From Polymorphum gilvum SL003B-26A1 (lineage in GTDB: Bacteria; Pseudomonadota; Alphaproteobacteria; Rhizobiales; Stappiaceae), in contig NC_015259.1 of the NCBI RefSeq assembly GCF_000192745.1, forward strand, positions 3,115,001-3,179,000: a stretch of 64,000 bases of DNA, in the 5' to 3' direction. Positions within the stretch are counted from its first letter, which is position 1; each line of letters begins with the position of its first letter. Positions 1 to 9,239 of the stretch are shown piece by piece. The translations under genes and the position numbers were made by a program. The notes beneath the pieces were generated by a model. That model was given only the letters and a program-made list of their open reading frames with translations, searched no databases and had not been told where the DNA came from.

Positions 1-394
1 GCCCGTTCGGCGCCCGGAACACGCCGTTGCGATCGCCCTTCGGATCGGTCACGAGGAGCACGGTGATGTGCGTATTGGCGGCGATGGCAGAGGACAGGTC
101 GTCGAGCAGGCGGTCGACGTCGGCGACGGCGATCCGCTTTTCCTCGATCAGCGCCTTCACGCCGACCGCAGCCATCTCGACCTGGTCGAGGTGGCTGCGC
201 ACCTGGCGTTCCATGCTCTGCGTGATCAGGATCGCCTTGTCGCCGAGCAGGGAGAAGGTGTTCTCGTAATTGGCCTTCACCGTCATGTAGAGGACGAGCG
301 AGACCGCGACGGCGACGAGCGCGCCGAAGCTGAGGCTGACGATGCGGGTCAGCGCCATGTTGCGACGCCGCCCCCAGACAGGCCTGAACACCAT
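1..394 (-). CDS. N-terminal part of a membrane-anchored sensor protein (runs off the window)
   Basis: About 131 residues are visible; the gene continues beyond base 1. Reading starts at the ATG at 392-394 (MVFRPVWGRRRNMALTRIVS); an inner ATG at 356-358 would remove 12 residues. A basic stretch (GRRRN) is followed by a hydrophobic segment at about residues 17-36, after which comes an extracytoplasmic, mostly helical region (EKRIAVADVDRLLDDL, then ITVLLVTDPKGDRNGVFRAPNG). This is the usual layout of transmitters with a periplasmic sensor: adenylate/guanylate cyclases, chemoreceptors or GGDEF proteins. The output domain lies outside the window, so the class cannot be decided. It is transcribed away from the CoA-transferase gene's end. 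Confidence 0.6.
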   Translation of the reverse strand, partial: MVFRPVWGRRRNMALTRIVSLSFGALVAVAVSLVLYMTVKANYENTFSLLGDKAILITQSMERQVRSHLDQVEMAAVGVKALIEEKRIAVADVDRLLDDLSSAIAANTHITVLLVTDPKGDRNGVFRAPNG

Positions 395-506
395 TCCCGC
401 GCGCCTCACTTTCACTGGTCCCGGCCGCGGACCGGCGGCCCTGGTCGACAGCCACCAAGCATTGCCTGTCCGCCGGCCGATTGCAATCGGCACGCCCGGC
501 GAAGGC

Positions 507-1706
507 TCAGGCGTCGTTTGCCGTCTGCGTTGCGGGCGTCGTCCAGCCAATCTCGGCCAGGATCTCGCCGGTGTGTTCGCCGAGGCGTGGCGCGGCGCGG
601 TCGATGGTCAGCGTGCTGTCGGAGAAGCGGATCGGGGTGCGCACGGTGGCGAGCGTGCCGGCGGCGGTTCCCGGCGCCGGCAGGTCGACCTTCATGGCGC
701 GATGGCGCACCTGGGGATCGTCGAAGACGTCGGCGACGGTGTTGATCGGGCCCGCCGGCACGCCGACCTGTTCGAGCTGCGCCAGCAGGTCGTCGCGCGT
801 GAAGGTCCGCGTGAGGGCAGCGATCTGCGGCACCAGGGCGTCGCGGCCGGCGACCCGGCCGGCATTGGTCGCATAGGCGGGATCGCTTGCGAAGGGCGGA
901 TTGCCGAGCACGCCGCACAGGCGGACGAACTGGCCGTCGTTGCCGCAGGCGATGATCAGGTGACCATCGCTGGCGGGAAACACCTGGTAGGGGACGATGT
1001 TGGGATGGGCGTTGCCGAGCCGGCGCGGCGCCTTGCCGGAGACGAAGTAGTTCTGCGCCTGGTTGGCCAGAACGGCGACCTGGGTGTCGAGCAGCGCCAT
1101 GTCGACGTGCTCGCCGACGCCGGTGCGGTCGCGCCGGCGCAGCGCCGCCAGGATGCCGACCACGCCGTAGGTGCCGGTGAAGATGTCGGCGATGGCGACG
1201 CCGACCTTCTGAGGTTCGCCGTCAGGCGCGCCGGTGAGGTCCATGATGCCGGCCATGCCCTGGATCATGAAGTCGTAGCCGGCGCGGTGGGCATAGGGCC
1301 CGTCCTGGCCGAAGCCGGTGATCGAGCAGTAGATCAGGCGCGGGTTGACCTCCTTCAGAGAGGCGTAGTCGAGCCCGTACTTGGCCAGTCCGCCGACCTT
1401 GAAATTCTCGATCAGCACGTCCGCGTCGGCCGCCAGCCGACGGACCAGGGCCTGGCCCTCGGGCGTCTGGAAGTCGATGGTGATCGACCGCTTGCCGCGG
1501 TTGCAGGCATGGTAATAGGCCGCATCGAGCGCCTCGCCGGTGTCCGATGTCACGAACGGCGGGCCCCAGGTGCGGGTGTCGTCGCCCGCCGGGCTCTCCA
1601 CCTTGATCACGTCGGCGCCGAGATCGGCCAGTGTCTGGCCGGCCCAGGGCCCGGCGAGAATCCGTGCGACTTCGAGAACTTTCAGGCCTTCGAGCGGTGC
1701 GCTCAC
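507..1706 (-). CDS. CaiB/BaiF family CoA-transferase
   Basis: A 399-residue family III CoA-transferase, which moves CoA between acyl groups through aspartyl-thioester and anhydride intermediates. The N-terminus LEGLKVLEVARILAGPW, the LADLGADVIKVE segment, the RGKRSITIDF block and GQDGPYAHRAGYD are hallmark family blocks. The length matches the family's usual 380-410 residues. The open frame extends upstream to 1844, but GTG at 1704-1706 is preferred: it follows a GGAGG at good spacing and starts the protein exactly where the family's conserved sequence begins. The substrate cannot be read from the sequence; no acyl-CoA dehydrogenase, lyase or decarboxylase lies next to it. Confidence 0.9.
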   Translation of the reverse strand: MSAPLEGLKVLEVARILAGPWAGQTLADLGADVIKVESPAGDDTRTWGPPFVTSDTGEALDAAYYHACNRGKRSITIDFQTPEGQALVRRLAADADVLIENFKVGGLAKYGLDYASLKEVNPRLIYCSITGFGQDGPYAHRAGYDFMIQGMAGIMDLTGAPDGEPQKVGVAIADIFTGTYGVVGILAALRRRDRTGVGEHVDMALLDTQVAVLANQAQNYFVSGKAPRRLGNAHPNIVPYQVFPASDGHLIIACGNDGQFVRLCGVLGNPPFASDPAYATNAGRVAGRDALVPQIAALTRTFTRDDLLAQLEQVGVPAGPINTVADVFDDPQVRHRAMKVDLPAPGTAAGTLATVRTPIRFSDSTLTIDRAAPRLGEHTGEILAEIGWTTPATQTANDA

Positions 1707-1874
1707 GGATGCCTCCGGCTGGTTCTTTGCGGACAGGTTGCCGCCTGCGGGCAGTGCGGCGAGACGTATGCGATACCCCCGCTTCGCCGCGGACGCAATG
1801 GCGCATGGCGCGCGACACGGATACCTTGCACGGGCACCTTGCACGGGCGTCGCACCGGCGGCCTCGTGATCCGC

Positions 1875-2366
1875 TCAGCCCGTCTTGCGGTAGTGAAAGT
1901 AGCGACCCGGCCTGATCTGCGGCGGCAGGGCGAGCGTTTCGAGGCTGTCGTGGCCCAGTTCGAGGCCGGACAAGACATGGCCGCCCGGCTGCAGGACCTG
2001 CACGATCATCGGCGCGAGCCACGCCCCGGTGGCAAGATCCATGGTCGGATCGCCCGAGCCCAGGTCGCAATGGACGAAGGCGGCCGGTCCGCCGATCCGC
2101 GGCGCGCAGAAGGCGAGCGTCTCGCGGATCTCCCCGAAGATCATGTGATGCGCATCGGGGATGCAGGCGGGATGGGCAACAAGCACGCGATCGAAGGCGA
2201 AGATTTCGCAGCCGGGGAAGATCTGCCGCAGGTGATCGTAGGTGCGGCCGTTGCCAAGACCCAGTTCAAGAATGGGACCCGTGACGTCTCCTATCACCTC
2301 CGCCACGTGTTCCAGCAGGATCTTCTGTGCCGTCATGCGGTTGATGAAGCTTTCGAGCCGGCTCAT
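1875..2366 (-). CDS. Small class I SAM-dependent methyltransferase-like protein
   Basis: A 163-residue protein with a Rossmann-type SAM-binding start: GPILELGLGNGRTYDHL is motif I (E/DxGxGxG), and IFAFDRVL supplies the acidic end of strand 2. Later FVHCDLGSGDPTMD resembles the motif III/IV region. Close relatives are short 'class I SAM-dependent methyltransferase' proteins of alphaproteobacteria with no defined substrate. It lies just upstream of the CoA-transferase gene on the same strand, 168 bases away, so co-transcription is possible but not shown. The substrate is unknown. Confidence 0.75.
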   Translation of the reverse strand: MSRLESFINRMTAQKILLEHVAEVIGDVTGPILELGLGNGRTYDHLRQIFPGCEIFAFDRVLVAHPACIPDAHHMIFGEIRETLAFCAPRIGGPAAFVHCDLGSGDPTMDLATGAWLAPMIVQVLQPGGHVLSGLELGHDSLETLALPPQIRPGRYFHYRKTG

Positions 2367-2635
2367 CGATCGTCCATCCTGCCTCGACTATCCGTCTGCT
2401 TAGCCTGCCTCCGGCGAGACGTCAAATTCCTGCAGCCCTAGTCCGCGGCGTTCCGCGGCAGGTCGGGATCGCGGCGCGCCTCGATCCGTCTCGGCCGCAC
2501 GGGAGCGTGCCTTGAGCCCGGGGCTCCTTTCGTGCCATTCATGCCGCCTGTGCCAGCCTGGACGGCCCGGCAGCGCTGCACGCAAAGCCCCCGGCGAACC
2601 GCGCCGCCGAGACCGCAACAACCCTGGAGAGCCCC

Positions 2636-5281
2636 ATGCGCCCGGAAACGCCCCAACCCGTCCGCCTCGAGGACTATCGCCCGGCGCCCTACCGCATCGA
2701 CACGGTCGATCTCGATATCCGGCTCGACCCGCAGGCGACGCAGGTGACGGCGCGCCTGCGGCTGGCGCGCAACGAAGGTACAGCGGCCGGCACACCGCTC
2801 GTGCTCGACGGCGACGGGCTGACGCTGACCGGACTGGCGCTCGACGGCCGTCCCCTGCCAGGGACGGCCTATGCCGCTAGGCCCGACCGGCTGGATCTCT
2901 TCTCGCCGCCGGCGGAGCCGTTCGACCTGGAGATCGTCACGCGGCTCGACCCGGACAGCAACACCGCGCTGATGGGACTCTACCGATCGTCGGGCACCTG
3001 GTGCACCCAGTGCGAGGCGGAAGGGTTCCGGCGCATCACCTATTTCCTCGACCGGCCGGACGTGCTCGCCGTCTACACCACCCGCCTGGAGGCCCCGAAG
3101 CACGAGGCGCCGGTACTGCTGGCCAACGGCAATCCGGTGGACGCCGGCGAGATCCCCGACAGCGACCGGCACTATGCGGTCTGGCACGACCCGCACCCCA
3201 AGCCGTCCTACCTGTTCGCCCTGGTCGCAGGCGACCTTGCGCGCGTCACCGACCGCTTCGTCACCCGCTCCGGGCGACCGGTCGACCTCGCCATCTATGT
3301 CGAGCACGGCAAGGAGGACCACTGCGGCTGGGCCATGGAGTCGCTCAAGCGCTCGATGGCCTGGGACGAGGCGGCATTCGGCTGCGAATACGACCTCGAC
3401 GTGTTCAACATCGTCGCCGTCTCCGACTTCAACATGGGCGCGATGGAGAACAAGGGCCTCAACATCTTCAACGACAAGTACGTGCTCGCCGATCCGGATA
3501 CCGCGACCGACCAGGACTACGCGCATATCGAGGCTGTGATCGCGCACGAATATTTCCACAACTGGACCGGCAACCGCATCACCTGCCGCGACTGGTTCCA
3601 GCTCTGCCTCAAGGAAGGGCTGACCGTGTTCCGCGACCAGGAATTCACCTCCGACATGCGCTCGCGCCCGGTCAAGCGGATCGCCGACGTGCGACTGCTC
3701 AAGTCGCACCAGTTCCCCGAGGATGCCGGTCCCCTCGCCCATCCGGTCCGCCCGAAGACCTATCGCGAGATCAACAACTTCTACACCGCCACGGTCTACG
3801 AGAAGGGCGCCGAGGTGGTCCGCATGCTGAAGATCCTGGTCGGCGACGACGCCTTCCGCTCCGGCATGGACCTCTATCTCCGGCGCCACGACGCCACGGC
3901 GGCCACGATCGAGGACTTCCTGGCCTGCTTCGCCGAAGCGAGCGGCGAGGACCTGACGCAATTCGCGCTCTGGTACGAGCAGGCCGGAACGCCACAGGTC
4001 ACCGCCAGCAGCCGCTACGACGGCGACGCCAGGACCTTCGCGCTGACCCTCTCCCAGCAACTGCCGCCCGTCGCCGGCCAGGGCGAGGGCAAGCCGGCCG
4101 CGATCCCGATCCGCTTCGCCCTGATCGGTCCGAACGGCCAGGACATGGCCTATGACCGCACGAGCGGCGGCGCCGTGTCGGGCGACGTCATCCATCTGAC
4201 CGAGCGCAGCCAGACGATCGTCTTTTCCGGCGTCTCCCAGCGCCCCGTGCCGTCCCTGCTGCGCGGCTTCTCGGCGCCTGTCCGGCTCGAGACCGATCTC
4301 GATCCGCACGACCTGCTGTTCCTCACCCGCCACGACGGCGATCCGTTCAACCGCTGGCAGGCCGTCCAGGAACTGGCGACCCGCGACCTCGTCCGGCTCA
4401 GCGCGGCGGCGCAGGCCGGCGAGCCGCTTCGTCCCGACGCCGCCTTCGTCACGGCCCTCGGCGAGATCCTGGACGACGAGCGGCTCGATGCCGCCTTTCG
4501 CGCCCAGGCGCTGCACCTGCCGGGAGAAGCCGACATCGCCCGCGAGATCGGCCGCAACGTCGACCCGGACGCGATCCTTGCCGCCCGTACCGCCCTGCGC
4601 AAGGCGATCGCCCGGGCCCATGGCGACGCCTGTGCCGAGACCGTGCTCGACCTTGCGCCGACGACGGTGTTCAGCCCGGACGCCGCCTCAGCGGGGCGGC
4701 GGGCGCTGAAGAACCTGGCGCTCGGCTACGTCGCCGTATCCGGCCTGCCGGATGCGGCCGACATGGTGATCCGGCAGTTCGACACGGCCGACAACATGAC
4801 CGACCGCCTCGCGGCGCTGACCATCCTGGTCCACGAGGGGATCGACGGCGCCGACGAGGCGCTGGCGGCGTTCCGCGACCGGCATGCGCGCCACGCGCTG
4901 GCGATCGACAAGTGGTTCACCGTCCAGGCGACCCGTCCGGCCGACGCCACGCCCGCCGCCGTGCGTGCCCTGACCGGGGACGAAGGCTTCGACTGGGGCA
5001 ACCCCAACCGCGTGCGCTCGCTGGTCAATGCCTTCGCTACCGGCAACCAGACCCAGTTCGCGCGCACCGACGGCGCCGGCTTCGACCTCGTCGCCGAGGC
5101 CGTGCTGCAGCTCGACGAGCGCAATCCCCAGGTCGCCGCCCGGCTGCTGTCGGCCTTCCGCTCCTGGCGCGCGCTCGAGCCGGTCCGCGCCAGACGGGCC
5201 GAAGCCGCCCTGCACCGCATCGCCGCCCGCGAGACCCTGTCGAAGGATGCCCGGGACATCGTCGACCGCTGCCTTCAGTAG
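2636..5281 (+). CDS. pepN: Aminopeptidase N (M1 family zinc metallopeptidase)
   Basis: An 881-residue cytosolic M1 peptidase that removes N-terminal residues from peptides. The exopeptidase motif GAMEN is at residues 268-272. The zinc site HEYFH with the downstream Glu is at 304-308 and 327 (H304, H308 and E327 bind zinc; E305 is the catalytic base), within HEYFHNWTGNRITCRDWFQ. An N-terminal beta domain precedes the catalytic domain, and the C-terminal half has the all-helical PepN-type (DUF3458) region. The length matches E. coli PepN (870). ATG at 2636 follows GGAGAG. No partner genes are nearby. Confidence 0.97.
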   Translation: MRPETPQPVRLEDYRPAPYRIDTVDLDIRLDPQATQVTARLRLARNEGTAAGTPLVLDGDGLTLTGLALDGRPLPGTAYAARPDRLDLFSPPAEPFDLEIVTRLDPDSNTALMGLYRSSGTWCTQCEAEGFRRITYFLDRPDVLAVYTTRLEAPKHEAPVLLANGNPVDAGEIPDSDRHYAVWHDPHPKPSYLFALVAGDLARVTDRFVTRSGRPVDLAIYVEHGKEDHCGWAMESLKRSMAWDEAAFGCEYDLDVFNIVAVSDFNMGAMENKGLNIFNDKYVLADPDTATDQDYAHIEAVIAHEYFHNWTGNRITCRDWFQLCLKEGLTVFRDQEFTSDMRSRPVKRIADVRLLKSHQFPEDAGPLAHPVRPKTYREINNFYTATVYEKGAEVVRMLKILVGDDAFRSGMDLYLRRHDATAATIEDFLACFAEASGEDLTQFALWYEQAGTPQVTASSRYDGDARTFALTLSQQLPPVAGQGEGKPAAIPIRFALIGPNGQDMAYDRTSGGAVSGDVIHLTERSQTIVFSGVSQRPVPSLLRGFSAPVRLETDLDPHDLLFLTRHDGDPFNRWQAVQELATRDLVRLSAAAQAGEPLRPDAAFVTALGEILDDERLDAAFRAQALHLPGEADIAREIGRNVDPDAILAARTALRKAIARAHGDACAETVLDLAPTTVFSPDAASAGRRALKNLALGYVAVSGLPDAADMVIRQFDTADNMTDRLAALTILVHEGIDGADEALAAFRDRHARHALAIDKWFTVQATRPADATPAAVRALTGDEGFDWGNPNRVRSLVNAFATGNQTQFARTDGAGFDLVAEAVLQLDERNPQVAARLLSAFRSWRALEPVRARRAEAALHRIAARETLSKDARDIVDRCLQ

Positions 5282-5386
5282 CAGCCGTCAGGCCGACCGC
5301 AAGCGCCCAACGAGGCCGGTCACCGGTCCGTCTTGCGGCCTGGCAGGCGCGATCCGCCGTCGGCGCCGACGGTGATCGAGAGGATG

Positions 5387-5422
5387 TTTGCCAAACGGCA
5401 TAATTTTTCTTATACTTTGCCA
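5387..5422 (+). promoter_or_regulatory. Candidate promoter/operator of the Xre-RES module
   Basis: TTTGCC at 5387-5392 and TATACT at 5411-5416, spaced 18 bases, form a plausible sigma70-type promoter 21 bases ahead of the antitoxin ATG. TTTGCCA occurs twice (5387-5393 and 5416-5422), 29 bases apart and flanking the -10 box, which would suit binding by the antitoxin's own HTH domain. The stretch is markedly more AT-rich than its surroundings. Autoregulation is inferred from the behaviour of related modules. Confidence 0.5.
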
Positions 5423-5436
5423 TATATGAGATCATC

Positions 5437-5850
5437 ATGACCCAGCTTCATCTCGTCCCGACAACCGCAGACCCCTTCACGCCCGATCCGATCACGGACC
5501 AGGAGGCGGCGGCCATGTTCCGCGCCGTGGTGACCCTGTTCCGGCTGTGGGGCGTTACGGACGCGGAAGCGACAACGCTGCTCGACATGCCGGCGCGCAC
5601 CTATGCCCGCTGGAAGGCGGAGGGGCCCGGGCGCCTGGGGCGGGACGGCAAGGCGCGGCTTTCGAACCTCCTGGGCATTCACAAGGCGCTGCGCATCCTG
5701 TTCCGCGAGCCGCAGCGCGGCTATGAATGGGTAAGGAAGCCCAACGCCCGCTTCGGCGGCAAGACGGCACTGGACATCATGCTGGGCGGGGAACTGACCG
5801 ATCTGATGCGCGTACGCCGAGCGCTCGATGCCGAACGCGGCCTGTGGTGA
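5437..5850 (+). CDS. Xre/MbcA/ParS-type antitoxin
   Basis: A 137-residue partner of the RES toxin that follows. Residues about 22-62 form an Xre-like helical domain (VTLFRLWGVTDAEATTLL, then ARTYARWK). Residues about 65-137 match the MbcA/ParS/Xre toxin-binding domain: ARLSNLLGIHKALRILF, then a GYEWVRKPN block ('W.. PN..F.G..'), then GKTALDIMLGGELTDLM and RVRRALDAERGLW. In this family the C-terminal domain covers the toxin's active site and the N-terminal domain dimerises and binds DNA. The stop overlaps the start of the toxin gene (GTGA), so the pair is translationally coupled. Confidence 0.9.
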   Translation: MTQLHLVPTTADPFTPDPITDQEAAAMFRAVVTLFRLWGVTDAEATTLLDMPARTYARWKAEGPGRLGRDGKARLSNLLGIHKALRILFREPQRGYEWVRKPNARFGGKTALDIMLGGELTDLMRVRRALDAERGLW

Positions 5851-6566
5851 GCCTCGATCCCGCATCCCTGCCGTCCGTCCATGTCGACTGGCCCGGCGCG
5901 GTGCGGATCATCCGCAGCCGCTTTCCGCCAATCGACCTGTTTGAGGACATCGCCGATCCGGCCGACTGGCCGCTACTGATCTCCGCGGAGATGAAGACCA
6001 ATCCGCGCCTGATGGAAACCATCGGCAGCCTCGACCTCGTGCCGACCGGACGGCGGGTGTCCGGGCCCGGAGCGTCCTGGCTCATGGCCCCCTTCACCCA
6101 TGTCTCGACCGACCGTCCGAGCCGGTTTTCCGATGGCAGCTACGGCGTGCTCCATGCGGCGCGGGCGTTCGAGACCGCCGTCTTCGAAACCATCCATCAT
6201 CACGCCCGTTTCCTGGCGGCGACGGCCGAGGCGCCCGGCTGGACCTCCCAGTTCCGCGAGATCGTCCTCGACATCGATGCGGCGCTGCATGACCTGACCG
6301 GCAGCGATCCCGCCCTTGCGGCCTTGCGGGATCCGGACGATTACCGGGCACCGCAGGCGCTGGGCCGCGCCCTGCGCGCCCGCGGATCGGACGGGGTGGT
6401 CTATCCGAGCGTCCGCCACGAGGGCGGCACATGCGCGGGGCTGTTCTGGCCCGACGTCGCCCGCAATCCCCGCCAGGGCCGGCACCTCGACTACCACTGG
6501 GACGGCGCCAGGGTGGATCTCGTCCGCGAGCCGGCAAGCGGAATCGTCTGGCGCGTCGCGGTCTGA
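5847..6566 (+). CDS. RES domain toxin (NAD-consuming)
   Basis: A 239-residue RES-family protein. Characterised members (MbcT, ParT, COG5654 toxins) degrade NAD+ or transfer ADP-ribose. Visible conserved positions are R93 and Y99 in RFSDGSYGVLHAA, E109 in FETAVFET, and S188 in GVVYPSVRHEGG, matching the family's Arg-Tyr-Glu-Ser set. Start GTG at 5847 overlaps the antitoxin stop by 4 bases; the frame stays open further upstream, but that would run through the antitoxin gene. All key residues are present, so it looks functional. A strong hairpin follows at 6614-6645. Confidence 0.9.
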   Translation: MSLDPASLPSVHVDWPGAVRIIRSRFPPIDLFEDIADPADWPLLISAEMKTNPRLMETIGSLDLVPTGRRVSGPGASWLMAPFTHVSTDRPSRFSDGSYGVLHAARAFETAVFETIHHHARFLAATAEAPGWTSQFREIVLDIDAALHDLTGSDPALAALRDPDDYRAPQALGRALRARGSDGVVYPSVRHEGGTCAGLFWPDVARNPRQGRHLDYHWDGARVDLVREPASGIVWRVAV

Positions 6567-6613
6567 GTCGGCGGCCGGGCCCGGGCGGCTACGAAGCCGC
6601 CGCACGCATCGAA

Positions 6614-6645
6614 CCGCCGAGCCGGTCGCCAAACCGGCTCGGCGG
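6614..6645. terminator. Perfect 13-bp hairpin downstream of the RES toxin gene
   Basis: CCGCCGAGCCGGT at 6614-6626 is exactly complementary to 6633-6645, with a 6-base loop (CGCCAA). It lies 48 bases past the toxin stop. No T-run follows on either strand, so it may be a weak or Rho-assisted terminator or a transcript-end stabiliser. Confidence 0.5.
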
Positions 6646-6683
6646 CGAGTGTTAACGACAATCGCCGCGCGACGCGTCCCGCG

Positions 6684-6691
6684 TTAACCAT
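6684..6691 (+). promoter_or_regulatory. CtrA-type half-site (TTAACCAT) upstream of the PleC-like kinase
   Basis: TTAACCAT is a half-site form reported for CtrA, the cell-cycle regulator of alphaproteobacteria. It lies 112 bases before the kinase ATG. A TTAAC also occurs at 6652-6656. A full TTAA-N7-TTAA site is not present, so binding is only a possibility. Confidence 0.35.
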
Positions 6692-6802
6692 TTTTTTGCC
6701 ATGCCCCTCTGGACAAGCAACCCCATCTGGATTCAAATGAAAATGATTCGGCCGTAACTGCTTACCGGATCTGCGGAAATCACGACAATCGGGGCATTCC
6801 AG

Positions 6803-9166
6803 ATGGCGCGGGCATTTGCCGGCAGCGCGTCCATGAGACGCTTTGTCCAATTCGCCGGATCGAAGACGCAGGAAGCGTCCCTGACCGGCCACATCCGGCT
6901 GCTGGCGCAGCCGACCTACCAGCGCCTGCTGCGCACGGAGCCTCTGTTCCGCCGCCTGATCCCGATCCTGTGCCTGGTCTTCATCGCCAGCCTCGCCCTC
7001 TACCGCACGCTCGAACTGACCTTCGACCACCAGGACACCGAACGCCAGGCACGCGACGAGATCTCGCTGATCGCGTCGGTCCTGTCCGCCCGCCTCGGCC
7101 AGGAGGAGACCGCGCTGCCGGAACTCGGCTACCGCTCCGCCCTGCAGCGGGTGCTTGCCGACGCCCTTCCAGCCGGCGCGACCAGCCGCGGCCGCTCCAT
7201 CCTGCTGACCGACCCGGACGGCATGATCGTCGCCAGCGCGCCGCTGCAGCCGCATCTGGAAGGCCAGCCGATCACCGCGCTGCTCGGCCCGTCGCAGCCC
7301 CTCACCGTGTTCGGCGCGCGCGCCGGCGTGATGATGGTCGACAAGGGTAGCGCCGGCGAGGCGCTGGCCACCGTCCACCACCTCGATGGACGGCTCGGCA
7401 TGGTCGCGGTCATGCAGCCGGAGAAGGAGATCTTCGCGGACTGGCGCGGCAACGTGTCCGCCAACGTCACGCTGTTCGTCGGCACGTCGACCGTGCTGCT
7501 GGTGCTGGTCTACGCTTTCTTCTCCCAAGCCACGCGCGCCGAACAGGCCGACGAGATCTATGCCGCGACGCGCACACGCATCGACACCGCCCTCACCCAC
7601 GGCCGCTGCGGCCTGTTCGACTGGGACCTCGCCCGCGGCCGGATCTTCTGGTCGGCCTCGCTCTACGACCTGCTCGGCCGCGAGCCGAAGGACGACATCC
7701 TCGGCTTCGCCGAGATCGCAGACCTGACCCACCCCGACGACATCGACCTCTACCGGCTTGCCGAAACGCTGCTGGAAACCGGCCAGACCACGGTCGACCG
7801 GATGTTCCGCATGCGCCATGCCGACGGCTCCTGGGTGTGGCTGCGCGCCCGCGGCGAGGTCCAGACCGATCCGGGCCGGGCCGAGCCGCACCTGATCGGC
7901 ATCTGCATCGACGTCACCGAGCAGCACGAACTGGCCGAGCAGAGCCGCACCGCGGACCTGCGCCTGCGCGATGCGATCGAGACCATCTCCGAAGCCTTCG
8001 TGCTGTGGAACGCCGACAACGAGCTGGTCATCTGCAATTCAAACTACCAGTCCCTGCACAACCTGCCGGAGCAGGCCGTGCGCCCCGGAGCGCCCTATGC
8101 CGAGGTGATGGCCGCCGCGCGGAACTCGCACATCACCACCAGCCCGCTGCACGGCGGCACGCCCGGCGCCGGCGCCAACGCCAGCTACGAGGCCCAGCTC
8201 GACGACGGCCGCTGGCTGCAGATCTCGGAGCGGCGCACCAAGGACGGCGGCTTCGTGTCGGTCGGCACCGACATCACCACGCTGAAGCGGCACGAGGAGC
8301 GGCTGCTGGACAGCGAGCGGCGCCTGATGGCGACCGTCTCGGACCTGCGCAAGTCGCGCCAGACGCTGGAGATGCAGGCGCAACAGCTGGTCGAGCTGGC
8401 GGAGAAATACGCCCAGGAGAAGACCAACGCCGAAAACGCCAACCGCGCCAAGTCCGAGTTCCTGGCCAACATCTCGCACGAGTTGCGCACGCCGCTGAAC
8501 GCCATCATCGGCTTTTCGGACATCATGGACCGCGGCATGTTCGGCCCCATCGGCTCAGAGCGCTACGCCGAGTACTGCCGCGACATCCACGAGAGCGGCA
8601 CCTACCTGCTCAACGTCATCAACGACATCCTCGACATGTCGAAGATCGAGGCAGGGCGGATGGAAATGACGGTGAAGCCGCTCGGCGTCGAGGCGGTGGT
8701 CGAGGAAGCCGGCCGCATCATCCGCGCCCCGGCGCAGGAAAAGGCGATCGAGGTCACCTGCGAGGTCGAGCCGGGCCTCGCCGTGGCGGCCGACCGCCGC
8801 GCGCTCAAGCAGGTGCTGCTGAATCTCCTGTCCAACGGCGTCAAGTTCACGCCGGAAAAGGGCACCGTGCGGCTCAGCGTGCACAGGGCCGGCGGGCTGG
8901 CGCGGTTCGAGATCGCCGACACCGGCATCGGCATCCGCAAGGCCGACGTCGACCGCCTCGCCCAACCCTTCGTGCAGGTCGAGAACCAGTTCACCAAGAC
9001 CCACAAGGGCTCCGGCCTCGGCCTTGCCATCGCCCGCTCGCTGGTCGAGCTGCAGGGCGGCACGCTGACCATCGCCTCGGTCCCCGGCCAGGGCACCCGC
9101 GTCGCCTTCACCCTGCCGCTGGCGGCCGACGCGGAGGACGACGGCGCGGCGAGCACGGCCGCCTGA
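6803..9166 (+). CDS. PleC-like PAS sensor histidine kinase
   Basis: A 787-residue membrane kinase. A transmembrane segment near residue 55 (IPILCLVFIASLALYRTL) and another near residue 235 (NVTLFVGTSTVLLVLVYAFF) bracket a periplasmic sensor domain. Two PAS-type domains follow (about 250-370 and 385-500), then a coiled stretch, the phospho-acceptor H559 in ANISHELRTPLNAIIGFSDI, and a HATPase_c domain with NLLSNGVKF, DTGIGI and GSGLGLAIARSLVEL. The block GSERYAEYCRDIHESG and the ENQFTKTHKGSGLG G2 region are typical of the PleC/DivJ/PdhS group that sets DivK phosphorylation and so CtrA activity. The neighbourhood with glnE, a two-component pair and degP matches the pleC locus I recall from rhizobia. 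Assignment as PleC rather than PdhS/DivJ is by similarity and synteny. Confidence 0.8.
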   Translation: MARAFAGSASMRRFVQFAGSKTQEASLTGHIRLLAQPTYQRLLRTEPLFRRLIPILCLVFIASLALYRTLELTFDHQDTERQARDEISLIASVLSARLGQEETALPELGYRSALQRVLADALPAGATSRGRSILLTDPDGMIVASAPLQPHLEGQPITALLGPSQPLTVFGARAGVMMVDKGSAGEALATVHHLDGRLGMVAVMQPEKEIFADWRGNVSANVTLFVGTSTVLLVLVYAFFSQATRAEQADEIYAATRTRIDTALTHGRCGLFDWDLARGRIFWSASLYDLLGREPKDDILGFAEIADLTHPDDIDLYRLAETLLETGQTTVDRMFRMRHADGSWVWLRARGEVQTDPGRAEPHLIGICIDVTEQHELAEQSRTADLRLRDAIETISEAFVLWNADNELVICNSNYQSLHNLPEQAVRPGAPYAEVMAAARNSHITTSPLHGGTPGAGANASYEAQLDDGRWLQISERRTKDGGFVSVGTDITTLKRHEERLLDSERRLMATVSDLRKSRQTLEMQAQQLVELAEKYAQEKTNAENANRAKSEFLANISHELRTPLNAIIGFSDIMDRGMFGPIGSERYAEYCRDIHESGTYLLNVINDILDMSKIEAGRMEMTVKPLGVEAVVEEAGRIIRAPAQEKAIEVTCEVEPGLAVAADRRALKQVLLNLLSNGVKFTPEKGTVRLSVHRAGGLARFEIADTGIGIRKADVDRLAQPFVQVENQFTKTHKGSGLGLAIARSLVELQGGTLTIASVPGQGTRVAFTLPLAADAEDDGAASTAA

Positions 9167-9239
9167 TCCCGACCGCCCGATTCCGGCCCCTGATCCCGCC
9201 CCCCGATCCCGACCCCCCGAGCCGCGGACCGCCGCGCCG

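Noticed and set aside
2438-4621. 727-codon minus-strand open frame opposite pepN
   Set aside because: No start context or family pattern; pepN with full active site occupies the plus strand.
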